Part shown: one piece after another, positions 11,645-25,000 of the stretch
How the letters are laid out: each line of letters opens with the position of its first letter
Position numbering within the stretch: the first letter of the stretch is position 1
Assembly: GCF_029227915.1 (NCBI RefSeq)
Contig: NC_079884.1
Location: forward strand, 10,974,001 to 11,038,000
Source of the DNA: Hydractinia symbiolongicarpus
Taxonomy: Eukaryota > Cnidaria > Hydrozoa > Anthoathecata > Hydractiniidae
DNA: 64,000 nucleotides
Reading direction: 5' to 3'
Made by a program: the position numbers and the translations under genes
Notes under the pieces: generated by a model
Seen by the model: the letters and a program-made list of their open reading frames with translations, nothing else
Databases searched by the model: none
What the model was told of the DNA's origin: nothing

Positions 11645-12190
11645 AAATGTTAAATTTTCTGTTGTTGCAGCTTGACGTCAATAACAGTACTTTAACGTTA
11701 ATATCTTGTATTAAATTAATGAAGCCATTACAATGTACTTAAAACTTTGAGGCCAAATGACTTGGAAACAAGGTGGTGACGTCAGTGATTTCTCACTGCG
11801 TAGGTAACTAGGGACCACCTGGGACCAATTTGGGTAAGTTTCCCAAACCTGGGTCCCCGAATCCGTTTCAGAATTATTGGGTTGATGCTTCATCAAAAAA
11901 CCTTTAAACCCCATATCTCTGCTACCATTTGTTAAAGATATACATGAACCTATACATTTTCTTGATCAGTGTTTTAAGATCTATACGATCAACCTAACGG
12001 GTATACAAATTTCTTAAAAAATTATATGTTTTGGAGGGACTTTGCTGACATCAGCAAAATTTCTAAACCTTTATATCTCATCAATCCTTCATTGAAAACA
12101 TAAGACCCTATACATTTTCTTGATCAGCGCTTTAAACTCTACACAATAGAGGCAACGTGAAACAAGGTTCTAAATTATGTTGTTATTTTT
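11645..12190 (-). repeat. Dispersed GACGTCA-rich repeat, copy 2 (inverted)
   Basis: Read on the minus strand this segment follows 6030-6480 closely: the TATAGG..TTCATG core, the 'GGTCC..AGTTACC' stretch (here GGGACCACC), the GACGTCA site and the end near AACGTTAA. No coding capacity. Confidence 0.65.
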
Positions 12191-13004
12191 TATAGGTTGC
12201 TGAGGTCTCAAAATTCAAATATATAACGCTTCTTTTCATTGTTATCCTGCCTCAGTGGCTTTTTCCACAGGCTTTATAGACTAGTTGTTTAATAAAACGA
12301 CATACATCTGCTCATATGGCTAATTAGCCACTTATATCAGTGACGTATCCAGAGTATTTTTGGGACTACCGTTTTCTTTAGGTTAGTATCTCCGTGAAGC
12401 ACCACCATGGTTGTTGCCAAAGGGAAAATGTTGGGTTTTGAGGTCTCTAGATTGCCGGAAAATGGCTTTGCGGCACTCAAAACAGCAAAATTTTGTACAT
12501 TTATTTCTTACATTTTATTACATAATTTTATGTATTTTTCGTTTTTAGTCTTTGTTGCTGATAAATATATTGCTGATAAAAAACCTGTTAAAAATTAAAC
12601 ATTACACCGTGGTGTCCATGATAGATAACTTCTATTGTAAAACAACAAAGACCGTATTAGTTTTTTTCTTTGCATTTTTTATTTTTTTGGGACACGAATT
12701 TAGGATCCCATACCGGTTAACCGGTAGCAAAACCTCTCTGGATACGTCTGTGCATATGGCCACCCAACAGTGAATTATACGGTAAATTGAATATCTTTTT
12801 TGCTCAAACGTTTCTTGTTTTGGGTTTTGTTGAAGCAGAACAACATATTTGGAACTATAGCTTTAAATGGCTATGGGAAGGTTAGCCCTTTTCGATTCCA
12901 CCCACCAATCAAGCAGGTAGTTTCAATGTGCTATTTTGTTAACCAATGTGTGAGTTTCACTAAAGGTGACTATTTTTTTTGCATAATAGAGACAAGTATA
13001 TAAA
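12191..13004. other. 5' flank of the four-repeat gene
   Basis: No ORF with recognisable content. It contains a perfect 16-base palindrome TACCGGTTAACCGGTA at 12711-12726. Just before the start codon, a pyrimidine-rich run ending GCATAATAG at about 12988 could be an acceptor for an upstream non-coding exon or for spliced-leader trans-splicing; a core promoter was not identified. Confidence 0.35.
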
Positions 13005-16000
13005 ATGGGAAGTGGATGTTCTTCTCCTTTACCTGATCTACCAAGCAACAATTTTATGGCAATCTCTCTTCATGCATGGGACTCTTTTATTGTACTATAT
13101 GGCGGTATGTTTAATTTTTAACTATGAAAATTTACAATAGAAGAAAATACATTTTTATTTAATGGTATTAAATCAAGGTATGTTAATTGCTGCTCCCAAC
13201 ATTTAAAACATTTTTAAGAATTTCAGACTGCCTTTGTGTTTTGGAAGTGGACATGTTCAAAAAACATAGGCAGGATATTGGCCAATTGTGAACATTAGTA
13301 TGCCATGCTAACTTTTTATCTCTGTAGCTGATTTGGTATTTCCAATAAAAATCTTGAATACATATTTGAAAAATAGAATAACAAAATTTTATAATAGTGA
13401 AGTTTCCATCCTCAACTCAAAAAAGAGAAATGATAAGAAAGTAGCAAGTGTTTTTTTTTAAAAAATGATAAAAAGCTTTATTAATGTTTGAAAATTTATT
13501 TTTTTGACTTAAAACTTGGTGCAAGCATAGTTTTGGAAAATACGATCACAATTTCTCGGTTATTTTTTATGAAGCAAGCAAAATGATAAATCCGTAACCG
13601 AAAACATTATAAAATGTTAGGTTTTTATCTGAAGATTGCAATTGTTTATTTTTTTCATTTGAAACATAAATCAATAAAAAACAAGTTTCAACATTATGCT
13701 ACAACATGAAATAAAAATTACTCAGATTTAAACACCAAAAAATGATAAATATGTAACTAAAATAAAGTTATTGTTCTATACCTTAAACATTAAATATATG
13801 TTACTTTATTGATCAATAATTTAATGAAGAAATGGTTCTAGAAAATCATCCTTTTAAGAAATTAACTGGGTAAGCTTTAATTAAGGTTTCTAAGAATAAA
13901 TATTGGTGATAAACCTGTATGTTACAGGTTTATCACCAATATTGTGTAATTGATAAAAATGTAACCTGGATTGCATTCTCGCTACTTATTTATCTGTATA
14001 TTGATACAGAAAAAACTTAGGAAAAATCTTCTTTCTTACTAAGTTGCCGAACCTAAAAGACAATCCTGGGTGTTAACAGCCTTTATCATTTGCAAAATTG
14101 TGTGATAAAAAGTAACATGACTTGTCTACTTATATATCTATATATATCCTTATATGAGATATGCTTATGAATGTATCAATATATATATCTTATGCATTAG
14201 TAATGTTACTCGTTTATCTCAATACAATCTTCTAGTTATCCTCTGAAAAATTGACAGCTCAAGTGATAGAATTAAAGTATGTTTTTACCTTTAATGACAA
14301 AAATTAATGTATTAAAAATTCTAAAAAAAATTACCCTGCATGTTACATTTTTATCCCTAATTTTAATGAAATTTACCTAAAATAATTATTACAATGTAGT
14401 TTTTCCATAAATTACTAATCAAATTATGACTAATTATTATATTATAACTACAAATTTCCAGTCCAAAAAGTAACACACTCATAATATTGCCCTTGTTACT
14501 TGGTTATCACATATCTTTCCAGGAATAGTATTACTTTTCTTGTCTGATGCTATTTTTAGCTTCGAATAGGATCAAAGCACGCAGTTTTGGATGTTATAGT
14601 GCTACAAATCATCTTAAAACAACAAAATATATTTAAGTAACAAAGTTACTTTTTTGTCAATTTCCCGGCATAGCTTAGATTTTGGAAGAAAAAAATAGTA
14701 TATATCAGATTTGTTGCATGATTATCATTTTTTATACAAACTTTCGTGAAATTCAAGGAAATAATTTTTAAGTTATAGCTAAAAGATCAAATTTGGCATT
14801 TTTTGAATGTTCACATCCTTTGCTATGTTTTTTGAACATGTCCAAGTCAGTTATTTTTTTGTGGCACTATAACTTGTGGTTATAACTCTTGCACTTTGTG
14901 CAAAAAACTGTGGTTTGATCGTCCTTGGCTGCAATTTAATATGGATAAGTGAATCTTACTATAGCCCCAGCCATGTGAGGGAGAGGGGGAGATGACACAT
15001 ACACATAGTGTAGGTTGTTACATGCTGCAGGGAGTTGTCTGGTAGAGCACAGACCCTAATTGGATGGGCGAAGCTCAAAAATGATCATTAAATACTCCAG
15101 GACTACCAATCTAAGCTATATGTCCCCTCTTGGAAATAATAAACAGGGTATATCCCTCAATATTTGTGAGGCTAGCCATGTAAAGTATGCAGTTTGAGAT
15201 TTTTTTAACATAAAAATCCATTTTTAGAAGGTTACAAGCCCTATCTTGTTTGCTCAAGTTAGCTTTTGACATGCCATAACTTGCTGATGTACTCAACCCT
15301 TTTTACGTAACAGCAAAATTTACCCAATTTTTAAATAAGAAGCTGTACTCCATTTTTACATGACCTCTTCCTTCTCCCGTAAGTTAAAAAGTACTTTTTT
15401 AATGTTCCCATGTTTAGGTTTGCACTTTTAGTCTTATACCTTAATTTCATTAATTTTTATAGAGACCTTTTTATGAGGTATTTAGGAAAAATGCATTTAC
15501 AAATCATTCATATATTGTGGCTTTACTCAAAGATTTTTTGTGATTAAATCTTTTTAGGAGTTTTTGCACATGGCTCTATTTTTGCAACTTTGCCAGTATT
15601 TTTATGCAACTTTAAATTCTGTCCTGCTTAAAGTAGTTTGCGAACTTCACAGGGGCCAGTAATTAACTGTATGTGAAAAAAACAAATGGAATCAAATAAG
15701 AAACAAAATTTAGTTCCTAAAAATTGCATGTCAATTTATTATAAAAATTGCATATCCATAACAATAGAAAATTCCATGCTATAGAAAAGTTCCAAAGGCA
15801 GTAAAGCAATGGTTTTATTGAGAGGGGGTTATGCAAATAAATTAAGGTGTGCTATTAATAGCACAAAAAATACTAAATTTAGACACTTTAATTAGACACT
15901 TGACATTTTCTTTTAGTAGCACCTGTGCCAAAATTGCATATGAAAGGCATAAAATGATGATAAAGCATTACCACCATACATAAAGTTCCCGAAACAGTTC

Positions 16001-19000
16001 ATTCTTTCAATATTATAATTAGAAATTTATAATACATGTGTCTGTATAGGTCAACCTGAGTTGGATGTGATCAGACATTCCATTGTGCAATTCTGGTCAA
16101 AAGGAATACAAGAAGAAAAACCCAAATTTGCGAGTCCTGAAAATCCTAACGCTGCAACAAGATGTTACAAATTCAAAATGAATGGCTATCCTTTTTCTCT
16201 TGGCGACAAATCATCATCTATTGAAAGCCGGAAGATGTGCGCAAATGTGTTATATGGCATGTACAACTTAGGATGGAAGGTATGTAACCTGAAAGGTCCC
16301 AATAAACATGAAGAGACACAAATTATTTAAGGTCCTGCTTTCCTGGGAGTTTATTAGGACCCCATCCCCTTTATATTAATTTGCAAAGAATTGAAGATCA
16401 CAAAATCAGTATACCCATTGAAAGTTAATGTCAATTTATTCTGAAGTAGACTCGCTTTTATAAAGATATATAACTCATCTCTATAACAGATACTTTAAAC
16501 AACACACCTGCTTTTATTTGACTTTCTCAGTAAGTAGCTGGTGTTTTCTGGATGAAGGTCCAATCAATTTTTTACTTCAGATTAAAGATTAAAGCTTTGC
16601 ATCGTCCCAAAGAGAATTGAAATTGTATATATACAATTGTCTGATACATTATCATTCAGTGTTCTTTGTGAGTTATATCATCGTACATTTTTCTTCTTTT
16701 TAAAATACACACAAATGAAATATAAAGAAGAACAAACAAACTTTAATCTGACCTTGTGATCAGTAAACATTGGCATGATTTTTTCAAAATAACCCTGTGA
16801 GGATTAATTTTGAGAAATTTAGTAAAAAAGAAATAAAAAAGAAACAGCCTTCTTCGTTTCGATTTTTTTTCAGTTCATAAACAACTTGTTTCCGTGAGAT
16901 TAACAAGCTAAAAAGTTTTATTTTTAACCATTACAACTTAACACGGCTTCAACATGATAAACATAAACCCCCTTTTTTATTTTTTTTATTTAGTAAATCT
17001 TAGCATAATGCCACGCCTGTCGTTAGAAAGTGACTGGTGATTTTTGTGCCATTGGATAGCCATGCAAACTCATGCAAGGGATATAATATAAAAAAGACTT
17101 GGAAAATTGTATAAGAATTGTTATTGTTTTCAAAAAATCTTTATGATTTTGAAATTTGAAGTGCTGTTAATTATGCATGTCCATATAAAAAGAAATATGG
17201 AAAGTGTTAAATTGATGGTTTTTGAAACTTGCTTGTACCTATTGGATGCTCCAACCCAAAACCTTGATACTAAAACTAAAGCGTCGTACTATAGCAAATA
17301 TGATTTTCCCTAGAACTTTGTCCCAGTATCAAATGCTATGAAGGTAGATGCATTGCAGATTGTGTTTAATCTAGTCATTAAAAAATCACTAAGGTGTTAA
17401 GATAATAAATGTATTTTGTTGATATATAAACATCATGTATCTTTTTTTGAAATTTTTAAGTGAACATTTTATATTTCTTTTAATTTGGAATAGGATATTA
17501 TATATATACCATTTTTTATGCTTACCTTTGCATTAATTAATTACCTGTGTCAACTTTGCTTTACCCCTTACCTTGAGTTGACGTCATGTTATGGAAAGAA
17601 TCAAGTTGATAGAAGCCCGTGGAAAAATCTGCTTAAGCCAGAGAACAATGGAAAAGAGAACTGCCACTGGAATTTTAATAACGTCATCAGCAAGGACCTG
17701 TTAATACACAAAAACCTGTTTCATCTATTGTGTAGGGCTTGAAATGCTAGTCCAAATATTACATATGACCATGTGCTTTCAACGAACATTTAAATAGATA
17801 TTGGGGTTTAAAAATTTTGATGAGGTCAGCAAAAACTTGCCAAAGAAAATTTCCTTTTAAAGAGATATTGAGGTTCCAAAACGGATGGGTTGACCCAGTA
17901 TTGACAACTTGGCCTAACATTGGTTTTAGCTGGTCCTTAGTTACCCACGCAGGAGATGACGTCAAATATTTCCACTTATTTTTAGGTTATTAAGCCTTAA
18001 ACATAAAAGTGCAATACAATAACCTTACTAATGATAATTCAATTATGGACATAACAAATAGCCAATCTGTCTGTAAACAAATAAGACAAAAAATGTCCCC
18101 TTTGCAAAAGTCACAGATATTTACATATATTTATTGGAGATATTTGAACTCAAGAGAAATTTATTTTTGACATGTGAGCTAATAAACTTCTAAACCAAAA
18201 TCTGAGAATATCAACACAGAAGGATTTTCACACATTACCAATCACATTTTGTGTAAACATATTGTAAAAAGGTTGTAACGGTTGACTTTAATTTACAATA
18301 TTAACCAAGTGCATTTTGCATAATCTAGATTTTTTACAGCCATTTTTTTTTTAGCTTCTAGTTTCCAGTGATTTAAGCCAGATGCAAGATTTGACTACAT
18401 GGTTTTTCCAAAGGCAAACATTGATACCCAACACACAAATCTTTTTCTCAATTGGCATCTCTTCATTTGATAAACTACAGGTAATATTTTTTTTTTTTGA
18501 GAGTGAGTGCCATCTATTTGTTGGATATCTAATAGAACATTTAGAATAATCTACACATTGTTTTTGTAGTGAGGGTTCAAAGATATTCTATATCTATCTA
18601 TCTGCATCTATATATTCTAAACACATTTTGGTTTCTATGTTTTCAAATATTCACTTCTGAAATTTATTTCCTTTGATATATCACAGCATTTTGGAAATAT
18701 TTGAGAGAAAATAAAATATTTGAATCAAACATTCAAAATTTAATAAAGAATGAAATCTTCAAAATCACACTGCAAAATAAATAACATGACGCAACAGTTT
18801 ATATTTAATTACAATATATTTGATCTTGAAATTGAGATTCGAAAGAGAATTCAAAAATTAAGGAGTTTTTTTAAAAAACAATAATGCCACAAAAACAGGA
18901 CTGCCTGAGTTAGAAAATTATGCTAATTTAACTATACTGAATTTAATGATAGATGAGAGACCAAAATATTTTTTTTAAAAAAAAAAATTGATTTTCATAT

Positions 19001-22000
19001 CATGACTATAATCTAAAGGGTCAGGATTTAATAAATAGGGAGATAAAACTATTACTTTCTAGATTAGCAATTGCCCAGTGCATTTACATTCCGTTATAAA
19101 AGATGTATGCTTATCATGCTGGACAAATGGTTTGAGAGAGAAAAATATCTCTGACAGCACCTTTGAGGTAGTGATTTTTGTTTTAACTTAAAAATATTAC
19201 CACTATCTCTCCAGTCATTGTCATCAAATAATACAAATATTATTATGTCATGAACAAGCAAGTTTATTTAACAGCTGTTATTAACAGGAAATCATCGAAA
19301 TAACCTTTGGTTAGTTTTAGTTCAGGAGATATTAAGGGATCGACATTTGCCAGTCAGATAATTTGCATGGAAGCAATAGATTGATAGATTGATAGATCCT
19401 TTTTTTTCTAAATGTTCGCTTGCCAGAAGTTGAAAGGAAATGCTGATATCAGCATTCTCTGCTCTATGGTATTTATGGTCTCTAATACCTTTCTTATTAA
19501 TCAACTGGACTTTCCGTCTATGACCTTAATTTTTCCTGCTTATAAACTGTTATCTTCTGTCTGTGTCATAGTTGGTTATGGCCTATTTGTGCTTTTACAC
19601 ATGTTGTTTGAACATTTGTTTCGTTTCACAGACGTAAACAATGTAAAAATCATAACATGGGATTTTATAGAAATATTGCATGTCCATAATTTTTTTTAAA
19701 ATCCTAGGAGCGTGATATGCAGTTGATAAAGCTTCAGTCTCATGAGTATGGTCTGTAATCTCATTTCTGTCTGTGTCATAGTTGGTTATGCCCTATTTGT
19801 GCTTTTACACACGTTGTTTGAACATTTGTTTCGTTTTATGGACGTAAACAACGTCAAAATCATAACATGAGATTTCATAGAAGTATTGTATTAATTCTCT
19901 ATACAGAAATTGTCTTTTTGGGTGCCGATGCGTAGCGTGTTTTGAGATTGAAACACTGGTTTTATTGTATTATTTTTTAATACAAGAAGAACTATAATAG
20001 TGACAGCACTGTCCGGTAATGAATACACTACACTTTTTTGTCAGGCATTTGATGATTAGATGTTTTCTTGAGATATTGATCAGTTTCAATTGGTTTGCGG
20101 TATACTGATGAGTCACCACCGTTGCCGTTGTCTAGGAAAAGAGCGCACCGTTCGCATATTCAATTGTAAATTAAAATTTTAAAATGTTCATAAAATGTGT
20201 CCGGATGCGTCCAAATGACTTTATTCACAATTTTTTCTTAATCCTAGGAGCGTGATATGTAGTTGATAAAGTTTCAGTCTCATGAGTCTGCATAATATTT
20301 CAGCAACAACAGAGAAAGTTGGGCCATCTATAGCCACATCGACAGTTTGCGTAAGAGGTTACTGTCGAATAAATGCCATGTTTTTGTTAGCACTAGTACT
20401 TCTATCAAGAACATTAGTGTTTTTGTAGGGTATACTTACTTTGTTCTGATACTCATTTCAAAGTAATTCCCTGATAATATATAATTTATATTCCGTTATT
20501 GATACATTTGTGTGCAGTGAAGTAACTCAAGCAGTACCATACACTCGTTGTCTTTGATTTATATGTTTCTGATAAATTTTTAAACTCTCCCAAGTTTTTA
20601 CAATGATACTTGCAATTGCCAAGTGGTATAATATAGACCAAAATTTCAGTTTTTATTTTATAGCAGAACTTGTTTTACTTAAAGCAAATTTAGTACAAAC
20701 TTTCCTATCCCATGTTTAGATAAAATTTGAAGGTAATCCATGGCATTATGTGAATAAAGCCGAATCTATCATGGCTAGACATATGTTGAAGCAAATTATT
20801 CAAAGTCTGTCTGCTCGTCAGTGGCTTCTATATGGAAATAGTAACTTGAAGTCAACAGCCGACACGTTGTTTTTTCGACATGATCCTACACTGCAAGGTA
20901 AAGTTAGCTTAAACAGGGCAGCCACTGGTTAATCTCTTAGATTCTGAAGTTTCTTTTAAAATAACACCTTACATTATTTCTCATGTTTTGTATATAATAT
21001 CGGATGAGTGATTTTGCACTCATCCGAAATAATTTTTATAAGGATACTTTAGTTTATCGCATCTTATCGAAAAGTTTAAAAATGGTAAATATGTTTCAGA
21101 ATGTCCTAAACAAGTTGTCAATTAGGTTATAAAACTTTGGGAGGTGGGATTAAGCCTGTGGTACATTACTGTCACAACTTTAGCGCGAACATTTATGCAA
21201 GTAAGGTAGTGGTTGGCACAGAAATAAACTACAAGAAAAGAAAACCGTAAAAACGTCTTTGTGTCATACCTCAGTTGACTTTTTATATGATTCTTTTTCT
21301 GTTTTCCCTTTTTACGTAAATTATGAATATTTGCTGAATAAAATTAAGCAGCCGGTGCGAAATTTCAGATCTAAATGTTGACTAAAGATGGGAGATTTAA
21401 AAAAAATTCTACAGTGCTTATAAAAAAAATTATATACCATCCTAGTGTTACATAGGGCATGGTTTTATATTGGCCAAGGAGGCGGTTAAACCGGTTCATA
21501 ATTTGATTGCTCTGCGAGGCAAAAAAGAAAACAGGAAAAACTGCCTTTTAGTTAACGTTTTTTATATAAATTTTAATTTTTAGGTGAAATCGAATTTTTA
21601 TCAGTGAGCTTAAATAGGACAGATCGATTGCGATTCATACACATGCCTGATGGCATAGTAGCTGGCTTGGAAGAAGTTGTCCGACAAATTTGGTACAACG
21701 GCATACAAGATATTAAGGATGAGCGACCTGTTTGTTATGAGTTGAAGTTAAAGGGTAACCCTTGGTGGGCGTCAGGTGAGCGTTTAAATAATAGATGGGA
21801 TGATTTTATTGCATTGTGAGTTACATCGCCCCGAATCGTAAGCAAAGTTACTTTGTCGGCATTCTTTGATATTTCCAGAATTGATTTGTTGAACGGCAGC
21901 CGCAGGCCTTCGAAATTCTTGAAAGTGATTTTCTATATTTTTTACACTTATTTTCTCATTCTTTGTTTTTCAACCCTTTCATTATTTATGAAGTTTGTTC

Positions 22001-25000
22001 ATTTTAGGGTCTGATGTTAAAGTTAAGTCTGGATACTTAATTTTGTTTCATAATGAGTTTTTCTTTGTTTAAATCTATTTATCTTTGATAATTTTAGGAA
22101 TAGTGTAATGATAAAGTTTATGTCCTGGAAAATGTCAAAATTCTTTAGGAAAAACCTTAAGGGTTGTTATCTCTTTTCTATGGCAACTCTGCAGTGATTC
22201 GAACTTAAAATTTACTTTTTTGTTTACCAAGTCGCAAAATAATTATCTGCATCAATTATTGTTCTGTATGGTGGACGGAAACCAAACGTGGTAGAGCTTG
22301 TTCGTTGGTTTATTTTGCTAATAATGCACTAGAAGTAGTCATGATGTTAAAGGACTTCGATTTCTTTATTAAAGTGGAAAGCGTGCAAACGGCTATTAAA
22401 TTTTTTAATTTTCCACCTCTCGCTTGTTTTAAAATTGTTAGCACAGACAGCCACCTTTTTAGGTTTTCTTCACCCCGGTAATAAATTATACCACAATAAT
22501 TTATGTTTTCAATAATTTTGTCACAATAATTTATGTTCCCAATAATTTATACCACAATAATTTATGTTCCCAATAATTTATACCACAATAATTTATGTTT
22601 CCAATAATTTATACCACGATAATTTATGTTTTATCCCTAATAGTTTATACTGCAATAATTTGTGTCCTTAAGGTATTATACTTTACGTTCTAGTTATTTA
22701 GATGGGCTTGTGTATCAACAATAATCGCGTGTCGATGGTAATTCACAAAGGCTGTTTGGGATTTTTTAGGGAACGAAGCTATCACATCCAGATTATTGAT
22801 CGTAAAACTTATGGAGAAACTCAGTTCATACGGTTACTTCGTAATTACTGGCTTGGATATTACTCGAAAAACTAATGATAAGTCGCTGCTGCTGTTTCAA
22901 CGTGGAGCACCTCTTCATACCAAGTTCATGTGTCTTTCTTTAAATGAAACTGATAAAATTCGCCTAATTAATGCGCCGAACGACGTAAACTCTGTAAGTT
23001 AAATTCAAATTCCCTTTATATCACCCGTAACCAATCTTCTCTCTCTTTTCTACCCTTTGCTAAGTGCAAAAATATCGTTATACATTGTCAAAGGGTAGAA
23101 AACGGAATAGGAAGTTGATGACAGGGTTTTTTGAATCGTTACAATTTAAAGCCCCAGAAAACTATCATTTGAATGGCTTACTTTATCAATGCTTTGTATT
23201 TCTGTAGGTTGGGAGAGAAATTATTAGCAAATGGGTGCTTGGTGTCCAAGAAGAAAAAAATGTGTATGGTGGCGTCACATATCAGGTTTGAGTATTTATT
23301 TACCAGTTGTAGAAACCGTGGAAAATGCAGACATTCACAGAAATAATTTTTTATATATATATACTCAAACACAAAATTACAAAACTAAAAGAAGTCGAAT
23401 ACAGAACTCTATATACCCCACGATAGAAAAACCTATCTGTGGGGTACTGCACATAAATTAGATAATAAAACTGTGAGAAAATTAAAAGAAAATACTGGTG
23501 ACGAGGTTGAGGGGGTTATTTATAATAATGGAACATCAAATCGTTCAGATGATTTTAGAAAAACAATAGTGGTTTTTAGGTATAAAACAATTTTGTTCTG
23601 TATTATAAATATCATTGCCATAGAGAAGTAAATTGACTAGTTGATCATCCGAATTTATGCTCTCTAAGGTGACTAAAGTTTACGCGCAATCGGGTTGATA
23701 GTGCTAGTCCACGAGGATCGTGGATTTTATATGCAGAACGCATTTTTGGACTATTAAAATTAAGAAAACCTGTTTTAAATTTCGAGATTGATAATAAATT
23801 TTAAATCAGTCCCAAGAATTTAAACTTATAAATTGTAAACTTATAAGTAAACTTATCAATTTAAACAAATAAATTTTGACGTCAGCAACAACCCATCCAT
23901 ATTTTTAATATTTGTTATTTCGTTTTCTCTTGCGCAAAACTTGAAACGTTATTCAATTTAATGTGGTATAGAATCATTTGCTTTTGACAAACGTTTATTA
24001 GGGTTTAAATGTCATTACACCCCTTTGGTTTCAAAACGGGTGGGTTGACCAAGACTGTGCCTAATTTTGGTTTTATGTGTCCCCTTTACCATTTTAGTTA
24101 CTGTTTTTTATTACCGTTTTATTGTATTCACGTCAAAAGACATGTCTAATTTGCTAAGTGCATATCTCCTTCCCCTGTTACTGGCTCTGTTGGGCTATTG
24201 TTAAAGACTAGTTGTAAAGCCAATGGAAACACCCGCTTATAGGCGTAGAAACAATAAAAAAATAACTGTGTTCAAACATTTTGCTGGAGTCAGTATTGGC
24301 AGGTCTATACAGAAAAAGAAAAAAAACTACTTTTTTTTTGCTTGAAACGCTGATCAATGTAAGGTACAGAATCGTGTGTTTGCGATTGAGTTATTGAGAT
24401 TTATATGCTTTTTGATCAAATCGTCAAGCATTGATTTCAAACCGGGTGTTTAGTTTTGGCAAGTTAGCTGTATTTTGGTCTCAGGTGGTTCCTAGTTTCC
24501 ACGTAAATTCAAAAACAATGCTAAGGGTTCAATAATCTTCAATAAGCAAGGCATTAACGTTAGGCAACTTGGGAAACATGATTGCGTAATGTTAGATGGT
24601 TAATTTGCTGTTTACCAAATGAGGCGTAACAGCATCCTTTTTGTAAAAGTCACACAGACAAACGGAAGTAGCGTATTATTACTGAACAATCACATACTTT
24701 GAGCAGATATCCTTTTTCTACAATGCGTTCTCTGTTTTTTCAAAAACAAGGATGCATCCCGTGATATTTGTTGTTATTTAAAACATCATTCTCCTTTATG
24801 CTTTTATATTCCAACTGCTGCATTTTAGGCTAAACTTATTGGTAATCCTTGGAGTACCATATCAGGTGACGGAATTCACGGACGGGCACTCCTGCTTGGT
24901 CTGCTTAATGCTTTTACTTCAATGGGATGGAGGTTGGTCTGTTCGGCTGATGTTTCAGCAAAATATATCCACCAGGATAAAGGACCGGATTACCCGTTGG

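Noticed and set aside
16061-16330. Treating the 89-codon frame at 16061 as a separate gene with its own ATG
   Set aside because: The frame continues upstream to an AG acceptor at 16049 and has a GTATGT donor at 16280; it is exon 2 of the four-repeat gene.
22483-22665. CRISPR-like array
   Set aside because: The units are contiguous with no spacers, and the DNA is eukaryotic; it is a minisatellite.
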